Positions 17,103 through 26,323 of a stretch of DNA of 35,674 nucleotides are shown here, piece by piece. The stretch is from Zoogloea sp. (lineage in GTDB: Bacteria > Pseudomonadota > Gammaproteobacteria > Burkholderiales > Rhodocyclaceae): assembly GCF_023150065.1 (NCBI RefSeq), contig NZ_JAKLLN010000033.1, positions 1 through 35,674 of the forward strand, in the 5' to 3' direction. Position 1 is the first letter of the stretch. Each line of letters starts with the position of its first letter. The position numbers and the translations under genes are program-made. The notes below the pieces were generated by a model. It did not search any database and had not been told where the DNA came from. It saw only the letters and a list, made by a program, of their open reading frames with translations.

Positions 17103-17157
17103 TGAGGGGTAGATGAGGGGTAGATGAGGGGCAGATCAGGGGCAGATCAGGGGCTGG
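17103..17157. repeat. 11-bp tandem repeat, about 5 copies, entering the 3' end of the efflux lipoprotein gene
   Basis: Units TGAGGGGTAGA, TGAGGGGTAGA, TGAGGGGCAGA, TCAGGGGCAGA and TCAGGGGCTGG run head to tail from 17103. The last unit lies in the coding region and its TCA is the TGA stop of the minus-strand gene. The repeat length is not a multiple of three, so copy-number change would mainly affect the 3' untranslated part. Confidence 0.75.
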
Positions 17158-18574
17158 TGGGGCTGAGGGCGCCGCCGCCCAGCACCTTGTAGAGGGTGAC
17201 GCTGTTGCTGGCGGCGGCGAGCCTGAGGCTGACCAGGTTCTGCCGGGCGGCGTACAGGCTGCGCTGGGCGTCCAGGGTGCTCAGGTAGCTGTCCACGCCC
17301 TTCAGGTAGCGCGCCTCCGACAGCCGGTAGCTGGCGGCGGTGGCGTCCACCAGCTTCTGCTGGGCGTCGAGGCGGGTGTCTACGGTGGCGCGCTGGGCCA
17401 GGGCGTCGGCCACCTCTCGGAAGGCGCCCTGGATCGTCTGCTCGTAGCGGGCCAGGGCGATGTCCCGGTCGGCTTCGGCCACCTGCAGGTTGGCCCGGTT
17501 GGCGCCGCCGTCGAAGAGGGGCAGGCTGACCTGGGGGATGAAGGTCCAGGCGCCGGTGCCGGCGGCAAACAGCCCACCCAGGCTGGTGCTGGCGCTGCCG
17601 GCGGTGGCGGTGAGGCTGATGCGCGGAAAGAAGGCGGCCCGGGCGGCGCCGATGCTGGCGTTGGCGGCGCGCAGGGCGCGCTCGCTGGCGAGCACGTCGG
17701 GGCGTGCCTGGAGCACCGTGGAGGGCAGGCCGGCGGGCAGGGGGCGCAGGGCGGTCACGCTGTCGAGGCCGGCGGGGGGCAGCAGGTGGTCGGGCACCGG
17801 GGCGCCGGCCAGCAGCACCAGGGCGTTGCGGTCCACGGCCACCTGGGCGGTGTAGGTGGCCACGTCCCGGCGGGCGGTTTCCACGCTGGTCTCGATCTGG
17901 CGCAGCTCCAGCTCGCTACCCACACCCAGCTCGACGCGCTTGCGGGTCAGCGCCAGGCTGTGCTGCTGGCTGGCCAGGGTCTCCCGGGCGATGTCGAGCT
18001 GAGCGCTGTCGGCTGACAGGGTGAGGTAGGCGGCGGCCACCTCGGCCACCAGGCTGATGCGCGTGCTGCGCAGGGTGTCCTCGCTGGCCAGGTAGGTCTC
18101 CAGGGCCTGGTCGCGCAGGCTTTGCAGGCGGCCGAAGAGGTCGATCTCCCAGCCGCTCACGCCCAGGTCCACGCTGTGGCTGCGGCTGGTGACGGCCTGC
18201 CCGCTGCCCGACAGCTCGCCCGGTGTGCGCCGGGCGGTGGTGCCGGCGCTGGCGCTCACCGCCGGAAACAGCTCGGCGCGCTGGACGCGGTACTGGGCGC
18301 GGGTCTTGTCGATGGCCAGGGCGGTCTGGCGCAGGTCGCGGTTGTTGGCGAGGGCCAGGTCGATGAGCTGGCGCAGGCCCTCATCCACGAAGAACTCGCG
18401 CCAGCCCAGGGTGGCCACGTCGGTGCCGGTGTTGGTGTCCGGGGCGGCGTCAGCCCAGCGGGCTTCCACTGGCGCGGCCGGGCGGGTGTAGTCGGGGGCG
18501 AGGGTGGCGCAGCCGCCCAGGCTGCCCAGCAGGCCGGCCAGCAGCAGGCCGCGGCGAAGGGTGTGCGGGGTCAT
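17147..18574 (-). CDS. RND efflux outer-membrane lipoprotein (NodT/OprM family)
   Basis: A 475-residue outer-membrane factor. The N-terminus has a lipobox SLGGC with Cys22, then APDYTRPAAP as in OprM/NodT proteins. Two repeated halves of alternating helices and strands follow, including RDLRQTALAIDKTRAQYRVQ, GWEIDLFGRL and the second-half counterpart SLPLFDGGANRANL. It is the exit duct of the tripartite pump. Two adjacent ATGs exist (18577 and 18574); the second is 7 bases from AAGGAG, while the first overlaps the pump stop as ATGA. The gene ends in a tandem repeat. It is last in a three-gene minus-strand operon. Confidence 0.9.
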   Translation of the reverse strand: MTPHTLRRGLLLAGLLGSLGGCATLAPDYTRPAAPVEARWADAAPDTNTGTDVATLGWREFFVDEGLRQLIDLALANNRDLRQTALAIDKTRAQYRVQRAELFPAVSASAGTTARRTPGELSGSGQAVTSRSHSVDLGVSGWEIDLFGRLQSLRDQALETYLASEDTLRSTRISLVAEVAAAYLTLSADSAQLDIARETLASQQHSLALTRKRVELGVGSELELRQIETSVETARRDVATYTAQVAVDRNALVLLAGAPVPDHLLPPAGLDSVTALRPLPAGLPSTVLQARPDVLASERALRAANASIGAARAAFFPRISLTATAGSASTSLGGLFAAGTGAWTFIPQVSLPLFDGGANRANLQVAEADRDIALARYEQTIQGAFREVADALAQRATVDTRLDAQQKLVDATAASYRLSEARYLKGVDSYLSTLDAQRSLYAARQNLVSLRLAAASNSVTLYKVLGGGALSPTSP

Positions 18575-21500
18575 CATCGGGCTCCTTGGGGGGCCGGCAG
18601 GGGGGCGGGGCGCGAGAACAGCCGGCGCACCGCCACGAAGGCCAGGGGAATGAAGAACAGGCCGAGCACGGTGGCGGTGATCATGCCGCCGAGCACGCCG
18701 GTGCCGATGGCGACACGACTCGCCGAGCCGGCCCCGGTGCTGATGGCCAGGGGCAGCACCCCCAGGGCGAAGGCCAGGGAAGTCATCAGGATGGGGCGCA
18801 GGCGCAGGCGCACGGCCTGCAGGGTGGCGTCGATGAGGCTGGCGCCTTCTTCCTGCAGCTGCTTGGCAAACTCGACGATCAGGATGGCGTTCTTGGCCGA
18901 CAGGCCCACGGTAGTGAGCAGGCCGACCTGGAAATACACGTCGTTGGACAGGCCGCGCAGGCTGGTGGCGAGCACCGCGCCCAGCACGCCCAGGGGCACC
19001 ACCAGCATCACCGAGAAGGGCACCGACCAGCTTTCGTACAGGGCCGCCAGGCACAGGAACACCACCAGCACCGAGATGGCGTAGAGCAGCGGCGCCTGGG
19101 CGCCGGACAGGCGCTCCTGGAAGGACTGGCCGGTCCATTCGAAGCCGATGCCCTCCGGCAGTTGGGCGATGAGGGCCTCGACCGCGTTCATGGCGGTGCC
19201 GGAGCTGACGCCCGCCGCCGGCTCGCCGACGATCTCGAAGGCCGACATGCCGTTGTAGCGCTCCAGCTGGGGCGAGCCCATGGTCCAGCGGGTGGACGAG
19301 AAGGCCGAGAAGGGCACCATGCCGCCGTCGCCGTTGCGCACGTACCAGCTGGCCAGATCCTCGCCCATGGCCCGGGCCGGGGCGTCGCCCTGCAGATACA
19401 CCCGCTTGACCCGGCCCTTGTCGATGAAGTCATTGACGTAGGTGCCGCCGCTGGCGGTGGACAGGGTGTCGTTGATGTTGGCCATGGAGAGGCCGAAGGC
19501 GCCGGCCTTGCGGTCGTCGATGGCGATGTGGAAGCGCGGCGTGTCGTCGAGGCCGTTCTTGCGCACCTTGGTGAGGGCCGGGTCCTTGGCGGCGAGGGCC
19601 AGCAGCTGGTCGCGGGCCGCCACCAGCCGGTCGTGGCCGATGCCGCCCAGGTCCTGCAGTTCCAGGTCGAAGCCGCTGCTGCTGCCCAGGCCGCGGATGG
19701 CCGGGGGTTGCATCACGAAGATCTGGGCGTCGCGCACCGCCGACAGGTCTCGGGTGGCGCGGCGGGCAAAGGCCGCGGCCGAGCTGGCGGCGTCCTCGCG
19801 CTCGCTCCAGTCCTTGAGTTTGATGAAGGCGCGGCCCGCGTTCTGGGCGCTGCCGCCGTTGCCCATGCCGTTGATGGTGACCAGGCCGGCCACCTCAGGC
19901 TGCTGCAGCATGTACTGCTCAAGGGCGTTCACCGCGGCGGTGGTGCGCTCCTTGGTGGCCCCGGCCGGCAGGTTGACCATGGCCATCACGAAGCCCTGGT
20001 CCTCCTCGGGCAAAAAGGACGTGGGCAGGCGCAGGAAGAGCACCGACAGCAGCCCCACCAGCAGCACATACACCAGGCCGGCACGCCCGCCCCGGCGCAG
20101 CAGCCCGGCTACGCCGCCCTGGTAGCGCAGGCTGTGGCGGTCGAAGCTGCGGTTGAACCAGGCAAAGAAGCCGCGCTGATGGACATGCCCCGGCTTGAGC
20201 AGGGTGGCGCACAGGGCCGGGGTGAGGGTCAGGGCCACCAGCACCGACAGCAGCATGGCGGCCACGATGGTGATGGAGAACTGGCGGTAGATGACGCCGG
20301 TGGAGCCGCCGAAGAAGGCCATGGGCACGAACACCGCCGACAGTACCAGGGCGATGCCCACCAGGGCGCCGGTGATTTCGCCCATGGACTTGCGGGTGGC
20401 CTCCCGGGGCGACAGGCCCTCCTCGCTCATGATGCGCTCGACGTTCTCCACCACCACGATGGCGTCATCCACCAGCAGGCCGATGGCCAGCACCATGCCG
20501 AACAGGGTGAGGGTGTTGATGGAGTAGCCGAAGGCCGCCAGCACGCCAAAGGTGCCCAGCAGCACCACCGGCACGGCGATGGCCGGAATGAGCGTGGCGC
20601 GCAGGTTCTGCAGGAAGAGGTACATGATCAGCACCACCAGCACGATGGCCTCGATCAGGGTCTTCACCACCTCCTCGATGGAGATGCGCACGAAGGGCGT
20701 GGTGTCGTAGGCCACCACCGGCTTGAGCTGCATCTCGGCGGGGAAGAAGCGCGACAGCTCGTCGAGCCGGGCCTGCACCCGCTCGGCGGTCTGCAGGGCG
20801 TTGGCGCCGGCGGCCAGCTTGATGCCCAGGGCCGCCGAGGGCTTGCCGTTGTACTGCACGCTGACGTCGTAGTTCTCGCCGCCCAGCTCGATGCGGGCCA
20901 CGTCGCGCAGCTGCACGGTGGCGCCGTCGGCGCTGCTCTTGAGGACGATGGCGCCGAACTGGGCCGGGGTCTGCAGCTTGCTGCGGGCGGTGATGGTGGC
21001 GTTGATCTGCTGGCCGCCGCGGGCCGGCAGGCCGCCGATCTGGCCGGCGGTGACCTCGGTGTTCTGGGCCTGGATGGCGGCCTTCACGTCGGCCGGCATC
21101 AGGGCGTACTGCTGCAACCGGGCCGGGTCGAGCCAGATGCGCATGGCGTAGCCGCTGCCCAGGGCCTGCACGTCGCCCACGCCCTCGACGCGGCTCACCG
21201 GGTCGAGCAGGCTGGTGGCGATGTAGTCGCCGATGTCGATGGCGGTGGTGCCCGGGTTGTCCGACACCAGGGACACGATCATCAGGAAGTCGGTGCCGGT
21301 CTTGGCCACGGACACGCCCAGGTTCTGCACGATCTGCGGCAGGCGCGATTCGGCCTGCTTGAGCTTGTTCTGCACCTGCACCTGGGCCACGTCGGGGTCG
21401 GTGCCGGCCTCGAAGGTCAGGGTGATCTGGGCGCTGCCCGCCGAGCTGCTGCTGGAGGACATGTAGCTCAGGTGGTCGAGGCCCTTCATCTGCTGCTCGA

Positions 21501-21693
21501 TGATCTGCACCACCGAGTTCTCGATGGTCTCGGCCGAGGCGCCGGTGTAGTTGGCCGAGATGGTGATCTTGGGCGGCGCGATGTTGGGGTATTGCTCCAG
21601 GGACAGGCGGCCGATGGAGAGGGCGCCGGCGAGCATCACCACGATGGCGATGACCCAGGCGAAGATGGGGCGGTCGATGAAGAAGCGGGCCAT
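18574..21693 (-). CDS. RND multidrug efflux transporter (AcrB/MexB type, HAE1)
   Basis: A 1039-residue inner-membrane pump of normal HAE1 length. It begins [20 protein letters not shown], has the adjacent Asp pair in [18 protein letters not shown] (near residue 406) and the Lys in [16 protein letters not shown] needed for proton relay, with duplicated 12-helix topology and two large periplasmic loops. It exports hydrophobic or amphiphilic compounds in exchange for protons. ATG 21693 lies 2 bases after the adaptor gene stop. The pump family is certain; the substrate is unknown. Control by the divergent BaeSR-like system is likely from layout. Confidence 0.95.
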   Translation of the reverse strand: MARFFIDRPIFAWVIAIVVMLAGALSIGRLSLEQYPNIAPPKITISANYTGASAETIENSVVQIIEQQMKGLDHLSYMSSSSSSAGSAQITLTFEAGTDPDVAQVQVQNKLKQAESRLPQIVQNLGVSVAKTGTDFLMIVSLVSDNPGTTAIDIGDYIATSLLDPVSRVEGVGDVQALGSGYAMRIWLDPARLQQYALMPADVKAAIQAQNTEVTAGQIGGLPARGGQQINATITARSKLQTPAQFGAIVLKSSADGATVQLRDVARIELGGENYDVSVQYNGKPSAALGIKLAAGANALQTAERVQARLDELSRFFPAEMQLKPVVAYDTTPFVRISIEEVVKTLIEAIVLVVLIMYLFLQNLRATLIPAIAVPVVLLGTFGVLAAFGYSINTLTLFGMVLAIGLLVDDAIVVVENVERIMSEEGLSPREATRKSMGEITGALVGIALVLSAVFVPMAFFGGSTGVIYRQFSITIVAAMLLSVLVALTLTPALCATLLKPGHVHQRGFFAWFNRSFDRHSLRYQGGVAGLLRRGGRAGLVYVLLVGLLSVLFLRLPTSFLPEEDQGFVMAMVNLPAGATKERTTAAVNALEQYMLQQPEVAGLVTINGMGNGGSAQNAGRAFIKLKDWSEREDAASSAAAFARRATRDLSAVRDAQIFVMQPPAIRGLGSSSGFDLELQDLGGIGHDRLVAARDQLLALAAKDPALTKVRKNGLDDTPRFHIAIDDRKAGAFGLSMANINDTLSTASGGTYVNDFIDKGRVKRVYLQGDAPARAMGEDLASWYVRNGDGGMVPFSAFSSTRWTMGSPQLERYNGMSAFEIVGEPAAGVSSGTAMNAVEALIAQLPEGIGFEWTGQSFQERLSGAQAPLLYAISVLVVFLCLAALYESWSVPFSVMLVVPLGVLGAVLATSLRGLSNDVYFQVGLLTTVGLSAKNAILIVEFAKQLQEEGASLIDATLQAVRLRLRPILMTSLAFALGVLPLAISTGAGSASRVAIGTGVLGGMITATVLGLFFIPLAFVAVRRLFSRPAPLPAPQGAR

Positions 21694-21695
21694 GC

Positions 21696-22892
21696 TCAGA
21701 CTCCCGGTGCCGGGCTGGCAGCGGCCGGGCGGGCGGCCACCTTGCTGTCCACCGCCACGGGCTTGACCACCGCCTTGGGGCGGACCTTCTGGCTGCCTTC
21801 GACGATGACCCGCTCACCGGCGGCCAGGCCGGCTTCCACCAGCCAGCTGTCACCGATGGGGCGGCTGACCCGCAGCACCCGCTGCTCCACGCTGTTGTCG
21901 GCGCCCACCACCAGGGCCGTGGCCTCGCCCTTGACGTTGCGCGACACGCCGCGCTGGGGCACCAGCACGGCCTGCTCGGCGACGCCCTCCTGCAGGGCGG
22001 CCCGCACATACATGCCGGGCAGCAGCTCGCCCCGTGGGTTGGGGAATACGGCGCGCAGGGCCACCGTGCCGGTGCCCTCGTTCACCGTGATGTCGGTGAA
22101 TTGCAGGCGGCCCTCGTGGCCGTAGCGGCTGCCGTCCTCCAGGATCAGGGACACGGCGGCCTGGTTGCGCCCGGCCTGGCGGAGCTGCCCGGCCTCGAAG
22201 GCGCGGCGCAGGCGCAGGGCGTCGGCGCTGGACTGGGTGAGGTCCACGTAGATCGGGTCCACCTGCTGCACGGTGGCCAGGGCGGTGGCCTGGCCGGCGG
22301 TGACCAGGGCGCCGGGGGTGACGGCCGACTTGCCGATGCGCCCCGCCACCGGGGCGGTGACACGGGTGTAGGCCAGGTTGATGGTGGCGCTGTCCAGGGC
22401 GGCGCGGGCGGCGTCCACCTCGGCCTCGGCCTGGCGCAGGGCGGCCAGGGCGTCGTCGGTGTCCTGCTGGGCCACGGCCTTGATCTCGGCCAGCTCGGTG
22501 TAGCGGGCGGCCTTGGGGCGCAGGCTGTCCACGTTGGCGCGGGCCTTGGCCAGGGTGGCCCGGGCGCTGTCCACGGCGGCCTGGTAGGGGGCCGGGTCGA
22601 TGCGGTAGAGCAGCTGGCCGGCCTTCACGTCGGCGCCCTCGGTAAACAGCCGCTCACGCAGGATGCCGCCCACCTGGGGGCGGACCTCGGCCACCACCGT
22701 GGACACGGTGCGGCCGGGCAACTCGGCGCTCAGGGTGACGGGGCGGGCCTCGAGGGTGACCACGCCGACTTCGGCGGGGCCGCCGGGGGCGGGCGGGGCT
22801 GCCGACGAACTGCAGCCGGCGATGAGGGCGGCCATGACGGCACCGAGGGGGGCGGTGATGGCCGGCAGTCGGGGGAGGGAGCGGGGGAGCAT
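21696..22892 (-). CDS. RND efflux periplasmic adaptor lipoprotein (AcrA/MexA type)
   Basis: A 398-residue membrane-fusion protein. A lipobox LIAGC places lipidated Cys at residue 27. It has [32 protein letters not shown] in the lipoyl half (about 68-100), a helical hairpin rich in Ala/Arg, then the second lipoyl half [17 protein letters not shown] and a C-terminal beta domain ending with an Ala/Pro tail. It joins the pump to the outer-membrane duct. ATG 22892 follows AGGAAA. It is first in the efflux operon and divergent from baeS across 181 bp. Confidence 0.93.
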   Translation of the reverse strand: MLPRSLPRLPAITAPLGAVMAALIAGCSSSAAPPAPGGPAEVGVVTLEARPVTLSAELPGRTVSTVVAEVRPQVGGILRERLFTEGADVKAGQLLYRIDPAPYQAAVDSARATLAKARANVDSLRPKAARYTELAEIKAVAQQDTDDALAALRQAEAEVDAARAALDSATINLAYTRVTAPVAGRIGKSAVTPGALVTAGQATALATVQQVDPIYVDLTQSSADALRLRRAFEAGQLRQAGRNQAAVSLILEDGSRYGHEGRLQFTDITVNEGTGTVALRAVFPNPRGELLPGMYVRAALQEGVAEQAVLVPQRGVSRNVKGEATALVVGADNSVEQRVLRVSRPIGDSWLVEAGLAAGERVIVEGSQKVRPKAVVKPVAVDSKVAARPAAASPAPGV

Positions 22893-22954
22893 GGGGGTTT
22901 CCTTTCGGGGAATTCCTGGGCCGGCCTCGTGGTGCCGGTCTCGCATGCCGCCAT

Positions 22955-22997
22955 TGTCAAAAGCAAATGTGCAGGGAAATTGGAGAGATTGTGGAGA
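22955..22997. promoter_or_regulatory. Control region between the efflux operon and baeS
   Basis: Two TGGAGA copies (22981-22986 and 22992-22997) are 11 bases apart, one helical turn, as expected for an OmpR-type regulator binding a direct repeat; on the minus strand they read TCTCCA, which resembles the CTCCA core of the Escherichia coli BaeR box. A perfect TTGACA (-35) for the efflux operon lies 20 bases further on (22960-22955) but no good -10 follows it, fitting an activator-dependent promoter. Regulator identity is inference. Confidence 0.4.
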
Positions 22998-23073
22998 TGC
23001 GCCGCCGCCCGTTGCCCTTCGCCCGGGACGGAGGCTTAATGGCAGCCCCGGCCCTTCCGATCTCCCGCCCGCC

Positions 23074-24519
23074 ATGAAACTCGGCATCACCACCAAAGCC
23101 TTCCTCGCCGTCCTGCTGGTGGCGCTCGCCGTGCTGCTGGCCATGGGCGTGGCCGGGCGCTGGAGCTTCACCCGCGGGTTTGTGGGCTATGTGGACGAGC
23201 TGGCCGTGCAGCGGGTGGACGACGTGCTGCCCAAGTTCGTCCACGCCTATGCCCGGGAGGGCAGCTGGGATTTCCTGCGCAACAACCGCCGGGTCTGGTT
23301 CCATCTCACCCGCCCGCGCATGGGCGACGAGGAGCCCGGCAACTGGCGGGACGACAAGGGCCCCCGTGACGGAGGGCGTGAGGGCGCGAAGGGCATGGCG
23401 CTGGAGCCGCCGCCCGAATCGGATCTGACCGGCGCGGTGTTTCGCATCAGCCTGGTGGACGCCGAGCAGCGCTTCGTGATGGGCAACCCGCGGGTCACCG
23501 ACGACCTGGATGCCGTCCGCCGCCCCGTGGTGGTGGACGGGCGGACCGTGGGCTGGCTGGTGATGGGGCCCTTTCAGAGCGTGAGCAACACCGGCGCCCA
23601 GCGCTTCTACGACGAACAACTCTACGCCACCCTGCTGGTCGGGGGCATCGCCGCCCTGGTCGCGGTGGCCGTGTCCCTGTGGATCGCCCGGACCCTGGTG
23701 GCGCCCATCAAGCAGGTGGCGGCGGCCACCCACCGGCTGGCGGCCGGTGATTACGCCGAGCGGGTGGCGCCCAGCTCCCGCGACGAGGTGGGGCAGCTGG
23801 CCCGGGATTTCAACAGCCTGGCCCGCACCCTCGAAGCCAACGAGCGCATGCGCCGGGATTTCATGGCCGACGTGTCCCACGAGCTGCGCACGCCCCTGGC
23901 GGTGCTGCGCGGCGAGCTGGAGGCCATGGAGGACGGGGTGCGCCGCCTCGACGCCGAGGCGCTGCAGTCCCTCAAGGCCGAGGTGATGACCCTGACCCGA
24001 CTGGTGAACGACCTCAACGAACTGGCCCTGGCCGACGTCGGGGCGCTGGTGTACCGCAAGCAGCCAGTGGCCGTGGCCGAGGTGCTGGAGCGCACCGTCG
24101 GGGCCTACCGCGACCGCCTGGCGGGGGCCGGGCTGGCGCTGCAGTTCGAGCTGACACCCGGGCTGCGCATGGCCGCGGACGAAGCGCGCCTGGCGCAGCT
24201 CTTCCGCAACCTGGTGGAGAACACCCTGCGCTACACCGACCCGGGCGGCAGCCTGAAGATCGTCACCCGGCGCGAGGACGACGCGCTGTGCATCGACTTC
24301 CTCGACTCGGCCCCCGGCGTGCCCGACACCCTGCTGCCCAGGCTCTTCGAGCGCTTCTTCCGGGGCGAGGCCTCGCGCAACCGGGCCACCGGGGGCTCGG
24401 GCCTGGGCCTGGCCATCTGCCGCAGCATCGTCGAGGCCCACGACGGCACGATCTCCGCGCACTCCTCACCCCTGGGCGGGGTGTGGGTGGCCCTGCGCTT
24501 TCCGGCCCTGGAGGACTGA
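23074..24519 (+). CDS. baeS: Sensor histidine kinase, BaeS-like
   Basis: A 481-residue kinase: membrane segment at about 8-28, a periplasmic region of some 155 residues, a second membrane segment at about 186-207, HAMP domain with APIKQVAAATHRLAAGDYAER, the H box DVSHELRTPLAVLRGE (His269), the N box NLVENTLRYTDPGG, then FLDSAPGV, ERFFR and GGSGLGLAI. The DSAPGV G1 form is characteristic of BaeS as I know it. It senses envelope stress and phosphorylates BaeR. ATG 23074 has no clear Shine-Dalgarno and the frame is open upstream, so the exact start is uncertain. Gene order baeS-baeR divergent from an RND operon supports the role. Confidence 0.85.
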   Translation: MKLGITTKAFLAVLLVALAVLLAMGVAGRWSFTRGFVGYVDELAVQRVDDVLPKFVHAYAREGSWDFLRNNRRVWFHLTRPRMGDEEPGNWRDDKGPRDGGREGAKGMALEPPPESDLTGAVFRISLVDAEQRFVMGNPRVTDDLDAVRRPVVVDGRTVGWLVMGPFQSVSNTGAQRFYDEQLYATLLVGGIAALVAVAVSLWIARTLVAPIKQVAAATHRLAAGDYAERVAPSSRDEVGQLARDFNSLARTLEANERMRRDFMADVSHELRTPLAVLRGELEAMEDGVRRLDAEALQSLKAEVMTLTRLVNDLNELALADVGALVYRKQPVAVAEVLERTVGAYRDRLAGAGLALQFELTPGLRMAADEARLAQLFRNLVENTLRYTDPGGSLKIVTRREDDALCIDFLDSAPGVPDTLLPRLFERFFRGEASRNRATGGSGLGLAICRSIVEAHDGTISAHSSPLGGVWVALRFPALED

Positions 24520-24522
24520 CCC

Positions 24523-25212
24523 ATGGATGCCGTCTCCGCCTTCATCCTCATCGTCGAGGACGAACCCAAGCTCGCGGCCCTGCTGGGCGACTACCTGAAG
24601 GCTGCCGGCCACGAGATCGCCTGGATCGCCAACGGCCTGGAGGTGATCCCGGCCATTCGCGCCCGGGCGCCCGATCTGGTGCTCCTCGACCTGATGCTGC
24701 CGGGCCGCGACGGCCTGGACATCTGCCGGGAGTTGCGCAGCTTCAGCGAGCTGCCGGTGATCATGATGACCGCCCGCGTCGAAGAGATCGACCGCCTGCT
24801 GGGCCTCGAGCTGGGGGCAGACGACTACATCTGCAAACCCTACAGCCCCCGGGAGGTGGTGGCCCGCTGCAAGGCAGTGCTGCGGCGTAACCGGCATACC
24901 GCGTCTGTCGAGCTTGTCGAGCCTGCCGCCCTGCACATCGACGAGACCCGCTGGCAGGCCAGCTTCCATGGGGTCGAGCTGGATCTCACGCCCGTGGAGT
25001 TCCGGTTGCTGCGCACCCTCTCGGCGGCGCCGGGGCGGGTGTTCTCCCGGGAGCAGCTGCTCGATGGCCTGTATGACGACCACCGGGTGGTCACCGACCG
25101 CACCGTGGACAGCCACATCAAGAACCTGCGCCGCAAGCTCGAGCAGATCGCCCCGGAAGCGCCGCTGATCCGCTCGATCTACGGGGTGGGCTACCGCTTC
25201 GAGGGGGGCTGA
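24523..25212 (+). CDS. baeR: Response regulator, BaeR-like (OmpR family)
   Basis: A 229-residue regulator. The receiver has the acidic pair Glu12-Asp13, phosphoacceptor Asp56 in [13 protein letters not shown], the Thr/Ala MMTARVEE region and Lys in [11 protein letters not shown]. The C-terminal winged helix covers about 130-229 with [12 protein letters not shown] and [15 protein letters not shown], ending [13 protein letters not shown] 24523 is three bases after the baeS stop and has GGAGGA about 8 bases upstream. The partner kinase and the adjacent efflux operon point to regulation of drug or envelope-stress efflux; targets are inferred. Confidence 0.87.
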   Translation: MDAVSAFILIVEDEPKLAALLGDYLKAAGHEIAWIANGLEVIPAIRARAPDLVLLDLMLPGRDGLDICRELRSFSELPVIMMTARVEEIDRLLGLELGADDYICKPYSPREVVARCKAVLRRNRHTASVELVEPAALHIDETRWQASFHGVELDLTPVEFRLLRTLSAAPGRVFSREQLLDGLYDDHRVVTDRTVDSHIKNLRRKLEQIAPEAPLIRSIYGVGYRFEGG

Positions 25213-25259
25213 GCCCGGGGCGGACAGGGCATTGAGGCTTGTGCACCGCGCAATCGCAG

Positions 25260-25276
25260 TTGAGAGTCACTCACAA
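25260..25276. promoter_or_regulatory. 17-bp palindrome upstream of the bacterioferritin pair
   Basis: TTGaGAGTcACTCaCAA: TTG.GAGT pairs with ACTC.CAA around a single central base, with one mismatched pair. It lies 73 bases before the first bacterioferritin ATG, in a 136-bp gap without another gene. An operator for an iron- or stress-responsive dimeric regulator is plausible; it is not a good Fur box. Confidence 0.4.
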
Positions 25277-25348
25277 TCGACAGCCCAGACCTTGATCCCG
25301 GCCGAAAGTGATGCCAGCCTTGAAGTCTGAACCAACTGGAGAAGTCCC

Positions 25349-25837
25349 ATGAAAGGCGACAAGAAGATCATTGGCATCCTCAACACCCTGCTGGCAGGGG
25401 AGTTGACGGCCGTGGATCAGTACCTCATCCACGGCGAGATGTATTCCGACATGGGTTACGGCCGTCTGGCCGAGAAGGCCCTGCACGAATCCGAGCACGA
25501 GCGTCAGCATGCCCGCGCGCTGATCCAGCGCATCCAGTTCCTGGAAGGCGTGGCGGTCATGGACAAGCGCAATGCCCTGCACATTGGTGACGGCGTCGAG
25601 TCCATGCTCAAGTCCGACCTGGCCCTCGAGTATCACGTGGTCGGTGAGCTCAAGAAGGCCATCGCTGCCTGTGAAAAGGCCGGCGACTACGTGAGCCGCG
25701 ACATGCTGCTGGTCCAGCTGGAAGACACCGAGATGGACCACGCCTACTACCTGGAAAAGCAGCTGCGCCTGATCGAGGCGATCGGCCTGCCCAACTACCT
25801 GCAGAGCCAGATGGGCTCCGGCACCCCCCAGGCTTGA
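25349..25837 (+). CDS. bfr: Bacterioferritin subunit with ferroxidase centre but without haem-ligand Met
   Basis: A 162-residue bacterioferritin (MKGDKKIIGILNTLLAGELTAVDQY). Ferroxidase residues line up with E. coli Bfr: Glu18, Glu51, His54, Glu94, Glu128 and His131. The haem-binding Met52 is Arg52, so a homodimer could not ligate haem. It oxidises ferrous iron and stores it in a 24-mer. GGAGAAG precedes ATG 25349. The next gene, 12 bases on, encodes a second subunit with the opposite residue pattern, which suggests a mixed shell. The C-terminus NYLQSQMGSG is extended by a few residues. Confidence 0.92.
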   Translation: MKGDKKIIGILNTLLAGELTAVDQYLIHGEMYSDMGYGRLAEKALHESEHERQHARALIQRIQFLEGVAVMDKRNALHIGDGVESMLKSDLALEYHVVGELKKAIAACEKAGDYVSRDMLLVQLEDTEMDHAYYLEKQLRLIEAIGLPNYLQSQMGSGTPQA

Positions 25838-25849
25838 GGAGGACGGACG

Positions 25850-26323
25850 ATGAAAGGCGAGAAGAAGGTCATCAGCATCCTCAACAAGGTGCTGTTCAAC
25901 GAGCTGACGGCGATCAACCAGTATTTCCTGCACGCCCGCATGTTCCGCAACTGGGGTTTCGAGCGGCTCAACGACTACAACTACAAGCAGTCCATCCGCG
26001 TCATGAAGGAGGCGGACGAGGTCATCGAGCGGGTGCTTTTCCTGGAGGGGCTGCCCAACCTGCAGAACCTGGGCAAGCTGATGATCGGCGAGAACGTGGG
26101 CGAGTGCCTGGCTTACGACCTCAAGTACGAACGCGAAGTCCAGCACCCGCTGCTCAAGGAAGCCGTGGCCCTGGCCGAGGCCGAGGCCGACTTTGTCAGC
26201 CGCGACCTGCTCCAGGAATTGCTCGAAGCCTGCGAGGAGTCCATTGACTGGCTGGAGACCCAGCTCAGCCTGATCGACACGGTCACGCTGCCCAATTATC
26301 TGCAGTCGCAGATCGAGGATTGA
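25850..26323 (+). CDS. bfr: Bacterioferritin subunit with haem-ligand Met but degenerate ferroxidase centre
   Basis: A 157-residue bacterioferritin ([25 protein letters not shown]). Met52 in RVMKEAD keeps the haem ligand. Of the ferroxidase residues, Glu18 and Glu94 stay, while Glu51 is Val, His54 is Glu, the Glu127 position is Cys and the His130 position is Ser. Alone it should be a poor ferroxidase but able to bind haem for electron release. AGGAGG precedes ATG 25850, 12 bases after the first subunit. The last 41 bases overlap the convergent unknown gene downstream. Paired, specialised Bfr subunits are known in Neisseria and Magnetospirillum. Confidence 0.92.
   Translation: MKGEKKVISILNKVLFNELTAINQYFLHARMFRNWGFERLNDYNYKQSIRVMKEADEVIERVLFLEGLPNLQNLGKLMIGENVGECLAYDLKYEREVQHPLLKEAVALAEAEADFVSRDLLQELLEACEESIDWLETQLSLIDTVTLPNYLQSQIED

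Noticed and set aside
17103..17157. CRISPR-like array
   Set aside because: Units of 11 bp are contiguous with no spacers and there are no cas genes.
18586..22125. Very long plus-strand open frame (1179 codons) opposite the RND pump gene
   Set aside because: Low-complexity Gly/Gln/His/Ala product antisense to an unmistakable pump; long antisense frames are expected in GC-rich codon usage.
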